Below are positions 1 through 8,642 of a stretch of 64,000 bases of DNA, in pieces. The stretch spans positions 38,206-102,205 of the forward strand of contig CANDNA010000008.1 in the NCBI GenBank assembly GCA_947385955.1. The letters are read 5' to 3'. The first letter of the stretch is position 1; each line of letters opens with the position of its first letter. The DNA comes from an uncultured Clostridia bacterium. GTDB lineage: Bacteria > Bacillota > Clostridia > Lachnospirales > Lachnospiraceae. Made by a program: the position numbers and the translations under genes. Below the pieces are notes generated by a model. It ran no database searches, was not told where the DNA came from, and was given only the letters and a program-made list of their open reading frames with translations.

Positions 1-1200
1 GTTTTCATCCCGGCTGACAAGAGAAGTCAGATACAGATAATAACAGGAAATTTCCGGTTCTGTTTCCTCCGGCACCACCAGACGGCCCACCCGCTCCAAA
101 AGCCGCTTTGCCTCACCGTTCCGCTCCCTTGTCAGCAGGATATGCGCCCGGAACAGTTCCGGAACCGGATTCCTGCCATCCGCCGTATCCATCCCTTCCA
201 CGATCCGTTCGGTTTCTGTCAGCCATTCCTGCCGGGAAACTTTGCCCATACTGTACAGAAGATAATACCGGTAAAATTCCAGTATTTTTTTCTTCCGGAC
301 CCGCTTTCCCTTTTCGGAAGGTACCTCTCCCCAGTTCACATACACAGGGATAACCAGCGAAACGTATTCATTCCAAAGCCGGACCCGCCCGTAGTTGCAG
401 CCTCTGTGCAGCCTTTCACGAAAAATCAACAGAGGACAGGCACACTGGTTCCCCAGAAAATCATCATCGGTCAGAACTGATTTCTCTGCTTCCAGAAATC
501 CGCCTTCTGTTTCCACAGTAAGATTCGTATACCCCCAGCCGCTTCTTGTCAGTAAAATCACCTCTCTGGTAATTTCCTCTGTACAGGACAGCATCAGCTC
601 TTCCCGATCCGGCCGATAGGTTACCTGCTGCTTTTTCCGGATCCAGATTAAAAACTCTTCCACCTTCTGTTCTTTTACCGGAGCTAAGCAAAATGCCCTG
701 TATACATTCCGGTATTGTCCGTCGTTTCCTGAAAGAATCTGTGCAAACTCAGGGTCGTAGAAAACCCGGACCGCTTCCTGCCAGCTCGTCCTGGCCAGAT
801 TCGCAAAATGAAACAGATTTTTCATCTGTCCCATAGAAGTTTCAAAGATTTGGGGAAGAATCAAAACTGTATAGGGCAGAACATATTCCCCCTGGTTGGA
901 GATTACCTTAAATTCTCCTCTGACGGTATCCCCCTCATCCAGTCCGATACTGTCAAACCGATACAGGATCTTTGCCGGATTTCCGCTAAACTCCGGCGTC
1001 AGGCAATGCATACGCGCTTCACCGGTCAGCACTGCCCCCAGCAAAGGAAGCGTTTCCTTCCCTGTAACAGTAAAGCTGCCCTCCAGATGCTCTCCTGCTC
1101 TCAGAGAAAGCTCCAGTTTCAGGCATGAAAAAGAAAGGGAACCTGTCCGGCGAAAGGATTTTCCCGCAAGTACTTTTGCAATTTTCTCTCTTTTGTCCAT
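1..1200 (-). CDS. DUF5717 family protein, N-terminal part (runs off left edge)
   Basis: An open frame runs leftward from an ATG at 1198-1200 to the window edge, giving about 400 residues with no stop. The protein starts MDKREKIAKVLAGKSFRR and continues with a beta-rich N-terminal region, then stretches such as MGQMKNLFHFANLARTSWQE and VFYDPEFAQILSGNDGQYR, which I recognise as the layout of the DUF5717 family, large proteins of unknown function typical of Lachnospiraceae. The C-terminal two thirds lie outside the window. No signal peptide is visible. Function is unknown; the family assignment is from memory of the pattern, not a search. The 121-bp tandem repeats lie directly upstream of its start. 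Confidence 0.75.
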   Translation of the reverse strand, partial: MDKREKIAKVLAGKSFRRTGSLSFSCLKLELSLRAGEHLEGSFTVTGKETLPLLGAVLTGEARMHCLTPEFSGNPAKILYRFDSIGLDEGDTVRGEFKVISNQGEYVLPYTVLILPQIFETSMGQMKNLFHFANLARTSWQEAVRVFYDPEFAQILSGNDGQYRNVYRAFCLAPVKEQKVEEFLIWIRKKQQVTYRPDREELMLSCTEEITREVILLTRSGWGYTNLTVETEGGFLEAEKSVLTDDDFLGNQCACPLLIFRERLHRGCNYGRVRLWNEYVSLVIPVYVNWGEVPSEKGKRVRKKKILEFYRYYLLYSMGKVSRQEWLTETERIVEGMDTADGRNPVPELFRAHILLTRERNGEAKRLLERVGRLVVPEETEPEISCYYLYLTSLVSRDEN

Positions 1201-1280
1201 ATGGTCCGCCACCGCCGCTTTTTCTTGATTTTTCTGTGTATCGGATTATAATAAATGTGAATATCAGTCTGGTTTCATCG

Positions 1281-1628
1281 GCTCGTAAACCCGCGCTGAC
1301 GCGCTCTTTTGTCCGGTTTCACCGGACGTTTACTCGCTAATGCCGCAGGAAAAACAAATGGCTGCTTCGCCGCCGCTTGTTTTTCCCTGTACTTCTTCTC
1401 GGCTCGTAAACCCGCGCTGACGCGCTCTTTTGTCCGGTTTCACCGGACGTTTACTCGCTAATGCCGCAGGAAAAACAAATGGCTGCTTCGCCGCCGCTTG
1501 TTTTTCCCTGTACTTCTTCTCGGCTCGTAAACCCGCGCTGACGCGCTCTTTTGTCCGGTTTCACCGGACGTTTACTCGCTAATGCCGCAGGAAAAACAAA
1601 TGGCTGCTTCGCCGCCGCTTGTTTTTCC
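1281..1628. repeat. Tandem repeat, 121-bp unit, about 2.9 copies
   Basis: The string GCTCGTAAACCCGCGCTGAC starts at 1281, 1402 and 1523, so the period is 121 bp, and the copies look essentially identical where they can be compared. Each unit holds nested inverted repeats: GTCCGG/CCGGAC around TTTCA, GTAAAC/GTTTAC enclosing it, and a larger GGAAAAACAA/TTGTTTTTCC hairpin. The array fills the gap between the divergent DUF5717 and aminotransferase genes and is the only content of 1201-1681. It could be a structured RNA, a repetitive extragenic element or a protein-binding array. No coding potential is apparent. Confidence 0.9.
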
Positions 1629-1681
1629 TTTGCGGCTATTATATCATGATTATTGTGTACAATTCAAGAATGGAGAAAGAA

Positions 1682-2779
1682 ATGGAAAAATCGAAAACCG
1701 TTTTTCACGGAAGTGATCTGGAAAAAATAGAGATGTATTACGGGATTCCAAAAGAGGATATCATAAGTTTCAGTGCAAATGTCAATCCGCTGGGGCTTTC
1801 GGATGCTTTCCGGAATGCGCTTGCAGGGCAGTTGGATGTCATCACCTCTTATCCTGACCGGGACTACAAAAAGCTGAAAAATGCCATTTCTGATTACTGT
1901 CATTGCAATCAGGAACATGTCCTTGTGGGGAATGGCTCCACGGAACTGATTTCCCTTATCATCCGGCTGTGCCGGCCCGGAAGGGCAGTGGTACTGGGCC
2001 CTACGTATTCCGAATATGAGCGGGAGCTTCTTCTGGCAGGCAAATCCTGTACGTATGTTACCACCAGGGAGGCGGATCAGTTTGTTTTGAAAGAAGAATC
2101 CCTGACAACATGTCTTTGTGAAGAGATCAGCCTGCTCATTCTCTGCAATCCCAACAATCCTACCTCCTCGCTGATCACCAGGAAACAGATGGCCCATATC
2201 CTGGAGGTCTGCAAGCGTTTTGACATTCTGGTCATGGTAGATGAAACCTATATGGAATTTGTACCGGATACAGACAGTGTTACTGCCGTTTCTCTGACCG
2301 ATTCTTATGACAATCTGGTTGTACTGCGTGGTGTATCCAAATTTTTTGCTGCTCCCGGGCTGCGTCTGGGCTATGCCATAACCGGAAACGGGCCTCTTCT
2401 TTCCGCTGTTTCGGACAAGCAGAATCCCTGGGCTGTCAGCAGTCTGGCAGATGCTGCAGGACAGCTTCTCTTCTCTGACAAAGAACATATCCAAAAAACC
2501 AGAGACCTGATCGGCGCCGAACGGGCACGGATGGAACAGGCCCTGTCTGCTGTGGACGGTCTTAAAACTTACAAACCCTATGCCAATTTTATACTTGTCC
2601 GTATTATAAAAGAAGGCCTGACCTCTTCGGATTTATTTGATATGGCTATCCGCAGAGGATTGATGATCCGCGACTGTTCCTCCTTTTTTGCCCCGGATTC
2701 CTCCTATTTCCGTTTTTGCTTTATGCTACCAAAAGACAATGACAGGCTGCTTTCCTGTATCCGGGAATTTCTGGCCTGA
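1682..2779 (+). CDS. PLP-dependent class I/II aminotransferase, CobD/HisC-like
   Basis: This is a fold-type I PLP enzyme of about 365 residues, the usual length for histidinol-phosphate aminotransferases and threonine-phosphate decarboxylases (CobD). Visible signatures are the N-terminal FSANVNPLG, YPDRDYKKLKNAI, GNGSTELI, CNPNNPT (PLP contact), MVDETYMEF and RGVSKFFAAPGLRLGY with the Schiff-base lysine. The opening HGSDLEKIEMYYGIP...SANVNPLG pattern is closest to CobD-like proteins, but no cobalamin or histidine genes are nearby, so the substrate is open. ATG 1682 is preferred over 1670 or 1619 because GGAG at 1672-1675 sits six bases before it. It is a monocistronic-looking gene ahead of the GntR operon. 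Confidence 0.85.
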   Translation: MEKSKTVFHGSDLEKIEMYYGIPKEDIISFSANVNPLGLSDAFRNALAGQLDVITSYPDRDYKKLKNAISDYCHCNQEHVLVGNGSTELISLIIRLCRPGRAVVLGPTYSEYERELLLAGKSCTYVTTREADQFVLKEESLTTCLCEEISLLILCNPNNPTSSLITRKQMAHILEVCKRFDILVMVDETYMEFVPDTDSVTAVSLTDSYDNLVVLRGVSKFFAAPGLRLGYAITGNGPLLSAVSDKQNPWAVSSLADAAGQLLFSDKEHIQKTRDLIGAERARMEQALSAVDGLKTYKPYANFILVRIIKEGLTSSDLFDMAIRRGLMIRDCSSFFAPDSSYFRFCFMLPKDNDRLLSCIREFLA

Positions 2780-2822
2780 TTATTTCACTGCCTTACCGTT
2801 TTATTCTTTTTCATTTCCGGTA

Positions 2823-2850
2823 TTGACTTTCAGGCTCATTGGTGTATTAT
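2823..2850 (+). promoter_or_regulatory. Promoter of the GntR-ABC operon
   Basis: TTGACT at 2823-2828 and TATTAT at 2845-2850 are separated by 16 bases, directly upstream of the GntR gene. The -10 box lies inside a long inverted repeat, which suggests autorepression. Confidence 0.7.
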
Positions 2851-2878
2851 TGTATTAACAAACTAATACAGTAATACA
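2843..2878. promoter_or_regulatory. Operator: inverted repeat with 15-bp arms
   Basis: TGTATTATTGTATTA (2843-2857) and TAATACAGTAATACA (2864-2878) are inverted copies with one mismatch and a 6-base spacer. The site covers the -10 and start region of the operon. This is the expected location for binding of the YtrA-type GntR repressor encoded just downstream, as in the Bacillus ytr operon. Confidence 0.8.
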
Positions 2879-2902
2879 TATGAATTGAAAGGATGGATGC
2901 CT

Positions 2903-3268
2903 ATGGGATGGAAACTGGATTCGGACAGACCGATTTACGCCCAGCTTCTGGAACGGATTCAGATGCAGATCGTATCCGGACATTACCCTGCCGGCAGTAA
3001 GCTGCCCAGTGTAAGAGAACTTGCCGCTGAGGCCGGAGTCAACCCCAATACCATGCAGAAAGCATTTTCCGAATTAGAACGAAGTGCACTGATCCAGACA
3101 CAGAGGACCGCCGGACGCTTTGTCACCCAGGATGCCGTTTTGATCTGCCAGCTCAGACAGCGGCTGGCAAGAGAACAATCAGAGCAATTCTTCCAGAGCA
3201 TGCAGCAACTGGGGTACACACAAAAGGAAATTCTGTTATTTTTAAAGACAGAATTTGAGGAGGAATAA
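2903..3268 (+). CDS. GntR family transcriptional regulator, YtrA type
   Basis: A short GntR-type repressor of about 121 residues. The winged helix-turn-helix fills the first 75 residues (RPIYAQLLERIQMQIVSGHY, GSKLPSVRELAAEAGVNPNTMQKAFSELER, then a wing ending GRFVTQD), followed by a short C-terminal helical dimerisation region without a ligand domain, as in YtrA proteins. AAAGGA at 2888-2893 best fits ATG 2903; ATG 2897 is the alternative. It is the first gene of a three-gene operon with an ABC ATPase and permease, and presumably represses it through the inverted repeat at 2843-2878. The effector signal, often cell-envelope stress in this family, cannot be told. Confidence 0.9.
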   Translation: MGWKLDSDRPIYAQLLERIQMQIVSGHYPAGSKLPSVRELAAEAGVNPNTMQKAFSELERSALIQTQRTAGRFVTQDAVLICQLRQRLAREQSEQFFQSMQQLGYTQKEILLFLKTEFEEE

Positions 3269-3269
3269 C

Positions 3270-3974
3270 ATGAGTTATTTATTAGAAACCAACACATTGT
3301 ACAAATATTATGAAAAGAAAAAGACGCCTGCACTGAACGGACTCACACTGGCAATCCCTCAGGGACGCATCATAGGCCTGCTAGGTCCTAACGGAAGCGG
3401 AAAAACCACTCTGATCAAGCTGATCAACGGCCTGTTAACCCCCACTTCCGGCTCTCTTACCATTAACGGTATGCCTCCCGGTATCGAAAGCAAATCTGTG
3501 ATCTCCTATCTGCCGGAACGCACCTGTCTCCAGAGTTCCATGCGGGTTTCGGAACTGGTGGCATTCTTTGCTGATTTTTATCAGGATTTTTCTGTGGAAA
3601 AAGCGTACAGAATGTTAGCTTCCCTGGAGATCCATCCTGATGCCCGGCTGAAAACCCTGTCCAAAGGAGCCAGGGAAAAGGTACAGCTTATCCTGGTTAT
3701 GAGCAGAAATGCCCGGCTCTATATTCTGGATGAACCGATTGCAGGTGTGGATCCGGCCGCCAGAGACTATATCTTAAAAACCATTATTTCCAATTATCAG
3801 GAAGATGCCACGATCCTGCTTTCCACTCATCTGATTTCGGATATTGAAAATATTCTGGATGATGTCATCCTGATCAAAGACGGCAGTATACTTTTGTATG
3901 CACCTGCCGAACAGATCCGGGAACAAAGAGGAATGTCTTTGGACGCTTATTTCAGGGAGGTGTTTGCATGCTGA
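3270..3974 (+). CDS. ABC transporter ATP-binding protein, YtrB-like
   Basis: A 234-residue ABC ATPase. Visible motifs are Walker A GPNGSGKTT near residue 40, an LSKGAREK signature in place of LSGGQ, Walker B LYILDEPIAGVDP and the switch histidine in LLSTHLISDIE. The variant signature is usual for YtrB/YhcH-like ATPases that work with ABC-2 permeases. The start ATG at 3270 follows GAGGAGG, and the end overlaps the next gene by seven bases, so the ATPase and permease are translationally coupled. It would power the membrane protein encoded next; the substrate is not known. Confidence 0.92.
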   Translation: MSYLLETNTLYKYYEKKKTPALNGLTLAIPQGRIIGLLGPNGSGKTTLIKLINGLLTPTSGSLTINGMPPGIESKSVISYLPERTCLQSSMRVSELVAFFADFYQDFSVEKAYRMLASLEIHPDARLKTLSKGAREKVQLILVMSRNARLYILDEPIAGVDPAARDYILKTIISNYQEDATILLSTHLISDIENILDDVILIKDGSILLYAPAEQIREQRGMSLDAYFREVFAC

Positions 3975-4774
3975 AAAAACTGATCAAATACGAATGGAAG
4001 GCTGTCTGGAAAGTCCTTCTGATTATCAATGCGTTTACTGTCATTACCACAATCATTGGCATGCTGCTTCTGCGCACTCTGGAGGGAAATATCAGTGAGG
4101 TATCACGCAGCTCCGCCATCCTGCTGTTCGCTCTGTACTATATTACCATCATCGGGGTATCCCTTGCCATGACCATCTATGTGGGGATACGGTTTTATCA
4201 TAATTTTTACACGGACGAAGGCTATCTGATGCATACCCTGCCGGTGACCAAACGTCAGCTTGTCCTTTCCAAACTGCTGGTCCACAGCGTGTGTGAATGG
4301 ATCACCCAACTGCTGGTTATGATCAGTCTGGGCATCCTGCTGTTGCCTCTGATGGTGGAAGTACTGGAGGTCCCGGGGCTTACCATGTCCTCGCTGATCA
4401 GCGAATGGATGGACCTGATTCATGATGCTTCCATTTCGCTGCCTGCTTTTCTGGCAGTAACTCTGGTTTCTGCGGTCATTGGCACATTCAGCGGGACACT
4501 GGCCATTTACTGTGCCATCGTTCTGGGACAGACTTTTCACAGACACAGAGTCATGGGATCCATTCTCTGCTACATCGGAATCTATTGTCTGATTCAGTCT
4601 GTTACCAGCGTACTGATGATGCCTCAGATGCTTTATATACAAAGTACAGACTTCAATCCCATGAGCTACCTCACAAACACCATAACTACCATCTCCATTG
4701 CCAGCCTGTTTCTTGGCATTGTATGGTACTGTATCACCCTCTACATGATGAATAAAAAGTTAAATCTGGAATAA
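3968..4774 (+). CDS. ABC-2 type transporter permease
   Basis: A 268-residue integral membrane protein with about six hydrophobic segments (for instance VLLIINAFTVITTIIGMLLL, ILLFALYYITIIGVSLAMTI, LAVTLVSAVIGTFSGTLAIY, ASLFLGIVWYCITLYMM). It begins inside the end of the ATPase gene. The motif FYTDEGYLMHTLPVTKRQL is typical of permeases in YtrA-linked Clostridia operons. It should form the membrane channel of the exporter. It is followed by a hairpin at 4811-4847 that may end the operon. Confidence 0.88.
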   Translation: MLKKLIKYEWKAVWKVLLIINAFTVITTIIGMLLLRTLEGNISEVSRSSAILLFALYYITIIGVSLAMTIYVGIRFYHNFYTDEGYLMHTLPVTKRQLVLSKLLVHSVCEWITQLLVMISLGILLLPLMVEVLEVPGLTMSSLISEWMDLIHDASISLPAFLAVTLVSAVIGTFSGTLAIYCAIVLGQTFHRHRVMGSILCYIGIYCLIQSVTSVLMMPQMLYIQSTDFNPMSYLTNTITTISIASLFLGIVWYCITLYMMNKKLNLE

Positions 4775-4810
4775 ACTTCTTTTGAACCTCCGTCATCCGC
4801 ACCATTTTCC

Positions 4811-4851
4811 ATACCTCTGCATACAATAACAAAAAATGCAGAGGTATTTTT
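4811..4851 (+). terminator. Hairpin with T-tract, overlapping the next gene's ribosome binding site
   Basis: ATACCTCTGCAT (4811-4822) pairs perfectly with ATGCAGAGGTAT (4836-4847), followed by TTTT and then the ATG at 4852. It is a classic intrinsic terminator for the ABC operon. Its right arm also contains AGAGG, the only ribosome binding site for the following sporulation gene, so read-through transcripts would have that site masked. Confidence 0.8.
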
Positions 4852-5555
4852 ATGCCCGAATATCCTATCTGGAAAGCACAGCAGGAACCGCAGGCTCCTT
4901 CCTCCGAAGGTACCCTGCGGATTTCCGTTGTTTCTTCTGTCGGTATGATTCCCATTCAGCATGCCACTGTTACCATTTCTTATACAGGAGATCCGCAGGC
5001 TCCCCTGATGACACTTACCACCGACGAAAGCGGTCAGACACCACCGGTTTTACTCCCCGCTCCCAATCTGGAATACAGCCTGGAACCGGAACAACTGGTG
5101 CAGCCCTATTCCGAATACAATATCGAAGTCACTGCAGACGGCTATGAGCCGGTTCTTGTATCCGGTACCGAAATTCTGCCTGATGTCACTGCCATCCAGC
5201 CCATCAGCATGATTCCGCTGGAATCAAACACCCGGGAAGAAGAAATCTTTATTCCGGAACACACCCTGTTCGGAGAATATCCGCCGAAAATTCCCGAAGA
5301 TGAAATCAAGCCAATGGATGAATCCGGAGAAATCGTCCTGAGCCGTGTGGTAATTCCCGAATACATCATTGTCCATGACGGCGTCCCCTCCGATCCCACT
5401 GCCCAGAACTACTATGTGCGGTACAAAGATTACATCAAAAATGTGGCCTCCTGCGAAATCTATGCCACATGGCCGGAATCAGCTATCTATGCCAATATCC
5501 TTGTCATTATGTCCTTCACTCTGAACCGGGTGTATACAGAATGGTATCGGAACCA
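4852..5555 (+). pseudogene. SpoIID-like spore/peptidoglycan protein, 5' part (interrupted gene)
   Basis: The first 235 codons of a protein whose pattern I recognise from Lachnospiraceae as a SpoIID/LytB-like protein with a C-terminal peptidoglycan-binding domain. Seen here are a transthyretin-like region (RISVVSSVGMIPIQHATVTI) at about 20-105, a linker, and the beginning of the SpoIID-like domain (YKDYIKNVASCEIYATWPES...NRVYTEWYRN). The frame is broken at 5551-5555, where a serine-recombinase element is inserted; beyond that it encodes an unrelated tail. The frame resumes exactly at 8757 with GYDFTITSSTAYDQKW. It is broken unless the element is excised. The start codon follows AGAGG in the hairpin at 4836-4847. 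Confidence 0.85.
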
Positions 5556-7210
5556 ACAGTTCCATGTATGGTTTCTTCTCCGGAGCCGCCGAGAAAATCT
5601 TCCATCCGGATCCTGAATCGGATCCTGATATCCTCCTCTTCCACATCAATTCTCTCGATCAGAGATGCCAGCAGCATTTTTTTGGTCGGAATATCCGCTT
5701 CTGTAAATACCCGATCCCAGTCCGGCATGGTAGTGCCAAACTTCTCCAGAACGCCATCTGCATCCAGAAGCTGTTTCCTTTTTCTCTGTACTGATACGAT
5801 ATGGGCTCTTAACCCTTTTAACCGCTCCTGCCTCTCGCCGATCATTCTCGCCAATGTTTCCGCAGAAAAACAATACTCCCCCCTGATTGCTTCCGGAAGT
5901 TTCTCTTCCAGTGTTCTGATATCTTTTGTCATCCGCTCTATTTCTCTCATTACTTTCTTTTCTTCTTTTGCACTGCCTGCCTCCTGCCATATTTTCATTT
6001 TCTGTACTTCCCCGGTCATATCAATCCCCTTTACTCTGCCCAGATACTCTCTGACCACCTGAAATACAATCCCCTCCAGAAAGTCCTGTGAATAGTAACT
6101 TCGTTCTCTGCATTTTTCAGGGCAGCCATACCTCCCCAGACAGGATACTTTTTCTGTTCCGTCTTTTGTGGTCCAATGGTTGCTATAGCCGGTACTTTTC
6201 AGGCGCCTGCCGCAATATCCGCAATATGCAATCCCTAACAGTGCCAGTTTCCCTCTTGGAGTAAACGGCACATTATATTGTTTTTCATACAGAAAAACGG
6301 ACTTTTTCCTGCTTTCTTCCAGACGCTTTTTTCTTGCTTCCCGGATCTCCTGTGCCCTTTCCCAGTCTGGCTGCGGGATGATGACCATATCTTTATTCTG
6401 TACTTCCGAAAGTATCCATTCCTTTCTGTCCAGCCGTTTACAATGCGTTCCTTTTTCCCGACGATGAATCGCAAAATATCCCATGTAAACCGGATTTTTC
6501 AGGATACTGCATACTGTGCCTCCCCTCCAACGCTCTGTGGTGACTGCCGGTATATGCTCTGCATTCAGCTCTTTTGCGATCTTTTCATATCCATACCCTT
6601 TATGAAGGTACAGACTGTATATCTTTCTCACGACTGCCGCTTCCTTTTCGGAAATTTCCAGCCTTTTCAGCAGCCTCCCATGATTGCTGAGTACCCCGGA
6701 ATCCACCAGGCGGTATCCATAAGGCGCCCGGCCTCCCACAAACTTTCCGGCCTTTACCATTTCCGCCTGCGCATCCCTTACCCTCATACCGGTCTTTCTG
6801 CTCTCACCTTCATTCTGCCAGAAACGGATATAATTCAGAAGTTTGTCAATATGTTCCCCGCTCCTTAACTTTCCGTCCTTTACCGTCCAGACCTCAACTC
6901 CCAGATTGTTCAATGTACTGATATAAAACGTATATTCTTCTCTGCGGCCGATACGATCCGACATATAGGCAAGCAGAATATCAAATGTATGTTTCTTTGC
7001 ATCCTCAAGAATCTGCATCAGCACTTCCCGGTCCTGCACACTGTTTTTGTATGCCGAAACCGCTTTTTCCACATACTCTCCGTCAAACTCCCAATCCGGC
7101 TGCCGGGCAATATAATCGACAAGTTCGGCTCTTTGTACCGGAATGTCATCATCATAAAGCTGTTGTCTGGAAGAAACCCGCAGCAATGTCCTCACTTTTT
7201 TACCCGCCAT
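5516..7210 (-). CDS. Large serine recombinase of the 3.2-kb element
   Basis: A 564-residue large serine recombinase. The N-terminal resolvase domain holds the likely nucleophile in LLRVSSRQQ (serine near 13) and continues through LLAYMSDRIGRREEYTFYI. The recombinase domain follows (APYGYRLVDSG...GYGYEKIAKELNAEHIPAV), then a zinc ribbon (CGYCGRRLKSTG...CLGRYGCPEKC) and a C-terminal coiled coil. The stop codon lies 35 bases outside the element, in the host gene: the last residues (GSDTILYTPGSE) are encoded by the antisense strand of the SpoIID-like gene. In a circular form the tail would instead read GFCTMKPMVSSSTKV. It probably carries out both insertion and excision at AACCA. Confidence 0.93.
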   Translation of the reverse strand: MAGKKVRTLLRVSSRQQLYDDDIPVQRAELVDYIARQPDWEFDGEYVEKAVSAYKNSVQDREVLMQILEDAKKHTFDILLAYMSDRIGRREEYTFYISTLNNLGVEVWTVKDGKLRSGEHIDKLLNYIRFWQNEGESRKTGMRVRDAQAEMVKAGKFVGGRAPYGYRLVDSGVLSNHGRLLKRLEISEKEAAVVRKIYSLYLHKGYGYEKIAKELNAEHIPAVTTERWRGGTVCSILKNPVYMGYFAIHRREKGTHCKRLDRKEWILSEVQNKDMVIIPQPDWERAQEIREARKKRLEESRKKSVFLYEKQYNVPFTPRGKLALLGIAYCGYCGRRLKSTGYSNHWTTKDGTEKVSCLGRYGCPEKCRERSYYSQDFLEGIVFQVVREYLGRVKGIDMTGEVQKMKIWQEAGSAKEEKKVMREIERMTKDIRTLEEKLPEAIRGEYCFSAETLARMIGERQERLKGLRAHIVSVQRKRKQLLDADGVLEKFGTTMPDWDRVFTEADIPTKKMLLASLIERIDVEEEDIRIRFRIRMEDFLGGSGEETIHGTVGSDTILYTPGSE

Positions 7211-7490
7211 ATGTTTCCCCTTTTAACAGTATATCCACAGGGCCGATTCCATCTCTCTCCATAAAAATCTTCTTTAAACTGTCATAAAATAACCGTGTAT
7301 TTTTGTCATCCTGCTCATCTGAAAATGTGAGATGGACTTTTACTTTTTTCTGTCTGTAGGCAACGTCCATATGTATGGCCTGATTCCCTTCCAATAAGCT
7401 GTTCCTGCTTCCCTGACGTTCTTTACTGGTAACAATATGATATTCCCGGCCATGATATGCCAACTCTGAAACCATGCCAAATAAGCCCAT
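7200..7490 (-). CDS. Hypothetical protein, 96 aa, coupled to the recombinase
   Basis: I do not recognise this protein. It has no signal peptide or membrane segment, is mixed alpha/beta in appearance, and is charged in the middle (RQKKVKVHLTFSDEQDDKN). Its end overlaps the recombinase start by eleven bases, so the two are probably co-translated. A small gene fixed next to a serine recombinase could be a directionality factor or a structural partner, but nothing in its sequence shows this. The start is uncertain: the ATG at 7490 has only a weak GGGG close by, and ATG 7475 is an alternative. Confidence 0.55.
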   Translation of the reverse strand: MGLFGMVSELAYHGREYHIVTSKERQGSRNSLLEGNQAIHMDVAYRQKKVKVHLTFSDEQDDKNTRLFYDSLKKIFMERDGIGPVDILLKGETYGG

Positions 7491-7551
7491 ACCCCGGCAG
7501 TGTATCTTACAAATTTTCTATTGTCACAGGGACTTTCCTGTAAAATGAATA

Positions 7552-7612
7552 AAATGCCGGGATATTCTCCATATTTTGTATATGGACCTATCCCGGCATT
7601 TCTGTTTTTTCA
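7552..7612. terminator. Bidirectional intrinsic terminator
   Basis: AAATGCCGGGATA (7552-7564) and TATCCCGGCATTT (7589-7601) form a 13-bp stem with a 24-base loop, followed on the plus strand by CTGTTTTTT. On the minus strand it lies below the CAP-domain gene and is followed by TTTTATTC, so it should end that transcript before the recombinase gene. Confidence 0.85.
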
Positions 7613-7688
7613 AATATCCGGAGCCTTTATTTCAATAATAAAAACTCCATTCTATGCATACTTTTCAGTACAAACGCTTCTCTGCATC

Positions 7689-8591
7689 CTAATCGGTAAA
7701 GAGCAATACCCAATATTTATTGCTTCTGCCTACGCCTACATATTTATAATGCTTATCCACAAGCTCATCTCTGTCACTGCTGTCTGACTTCCACTCATCC
7801 AGCAGCTTATTCATATCCGAAGTATTGTTTTTCTGATAGATCATTCCCTGATAATCATACCCGCTGATACCGAACTGGGAGAAAACAGAGGAATAGGAAT
7901 TGCCGTTCGGACGTGTGCTGGAAGCCTTTTCGTTATCATCCATTTCCATTGCCAACAGTGTTGCTGCTTCTGTCAGAACATCATCACGGCGAAGTTCTTT
8001 CTTATTCTTATCATCTCTGTAGTCATTGATCTTGTTCACAAGAGATTTTGCGTTGCCTTTGTTGCTGTCTGCCCTCTGTTCCACCCGGTTATACTGTGTC
8101 TCATCAAGTCCATATTTATATTTGCCGGACTCAGATGATGTTGTACCGGAAGAAGTATTCGTATTCGTATTTGATGTGCTGGTCGGTGCGCAGCCTTTTC
8201 TTCCTTCATTCTTTCCAAATAAAGTATAATGCTGATATAACTTTTGAGGATCATTTCCAATAACTGCTACAACGTCCTTATTATTATTCGCATAATATAC
8301 CGGATCAAAACCATTTTCCATCATGCCTGTTACCGACGATGTAACAGGAGTGGGATATGTCGTAGGCGCTACCGGGAGCCTGCCTTCATTCTTTCCGAAC
8401 ATTTTGTAATGCATATACAAGTCCTGTTCGTTCGTACCAAAAATTGCTTTCACATCAGGATTGCTGCTTGCGTAATATGCCGCGTCAAAAACCCCTCCAT
8501 CACTCATCTGTTTGGGTGCTGCAAAGGCTGTCATAGATGTCTGCAGCATCACTGCGGTCAGAAAACCGACCACGATCCATTTCTTTTTCAT
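7689..8591 (-). CDS. Secreted CAP-domain (SCP-like) protein with two cell-surface repeats
   Basis: About 300 residues. Starting from ATG 8591 (GGAGG ten bases before) it opens with a signal peptide (MKKKWIVVGFLTAVM... with likely cleavage after AFA). Two copies of a roughly 40-residue repeat follow (FDAAYYASSNPDVK...MFGKNEGR and FDPVYYANNNKDVV...LFGKNEGR), then a Ser/Thr/Asn-rich linker and a CAP domain at about 195-300 (LVNKINDYRDDKNKKELRRDDVLTEAATLLAMEM). It would act outside the cell; CAP domains often bind small ligands or wall components, the role here is unknown. A longer frame from 8666 exists but reads through the promoter. It is the cargo gene of the 3.2-kb element and sits antisense to the interrupted host gene. 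Confidence 0.88.
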   Translation of the reverse strand: MKKKWIVVGFLTAVMLQTSMTAFAAPKQMSDGGVFDAAYYASSNPDVKAIFGTNEQDLYMHYKMFGKNEGRLPVAPTTYPTPVTSSVTGMMENGFDPVYYANNNKDVVAVIGNDPQKLYQHYTLFGKNEGRKGCAPTSTSNTNTNTSSGTTSSESGKYKYGLDETQYNRVEQRADSNKGNAKSLVNKINDYRDDKNKKELRRDDVLTEAATLLAMEMDDNEKASSTRPNGNSYSSVFSQFGISGYDYQGMIYQKNNTSDMNKLLDEWKSDSSDRDELVDKHYKYVGVGRSNKYWVLLFTD

Positions 8592-8642
8592 TGTGTACCA
8601 CCCTCCTTTTCCGTTTGGCAGACAAAACTGTCTGTTATCTTT

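Noticed and set aside
1664..2494. 276-codon minus-strand frame opposite the aminotransferase
   Set aside because: It is a shadow of a gene with all PLP-enzyme motifs; the reverse frame has no recognisable domain or start signals.
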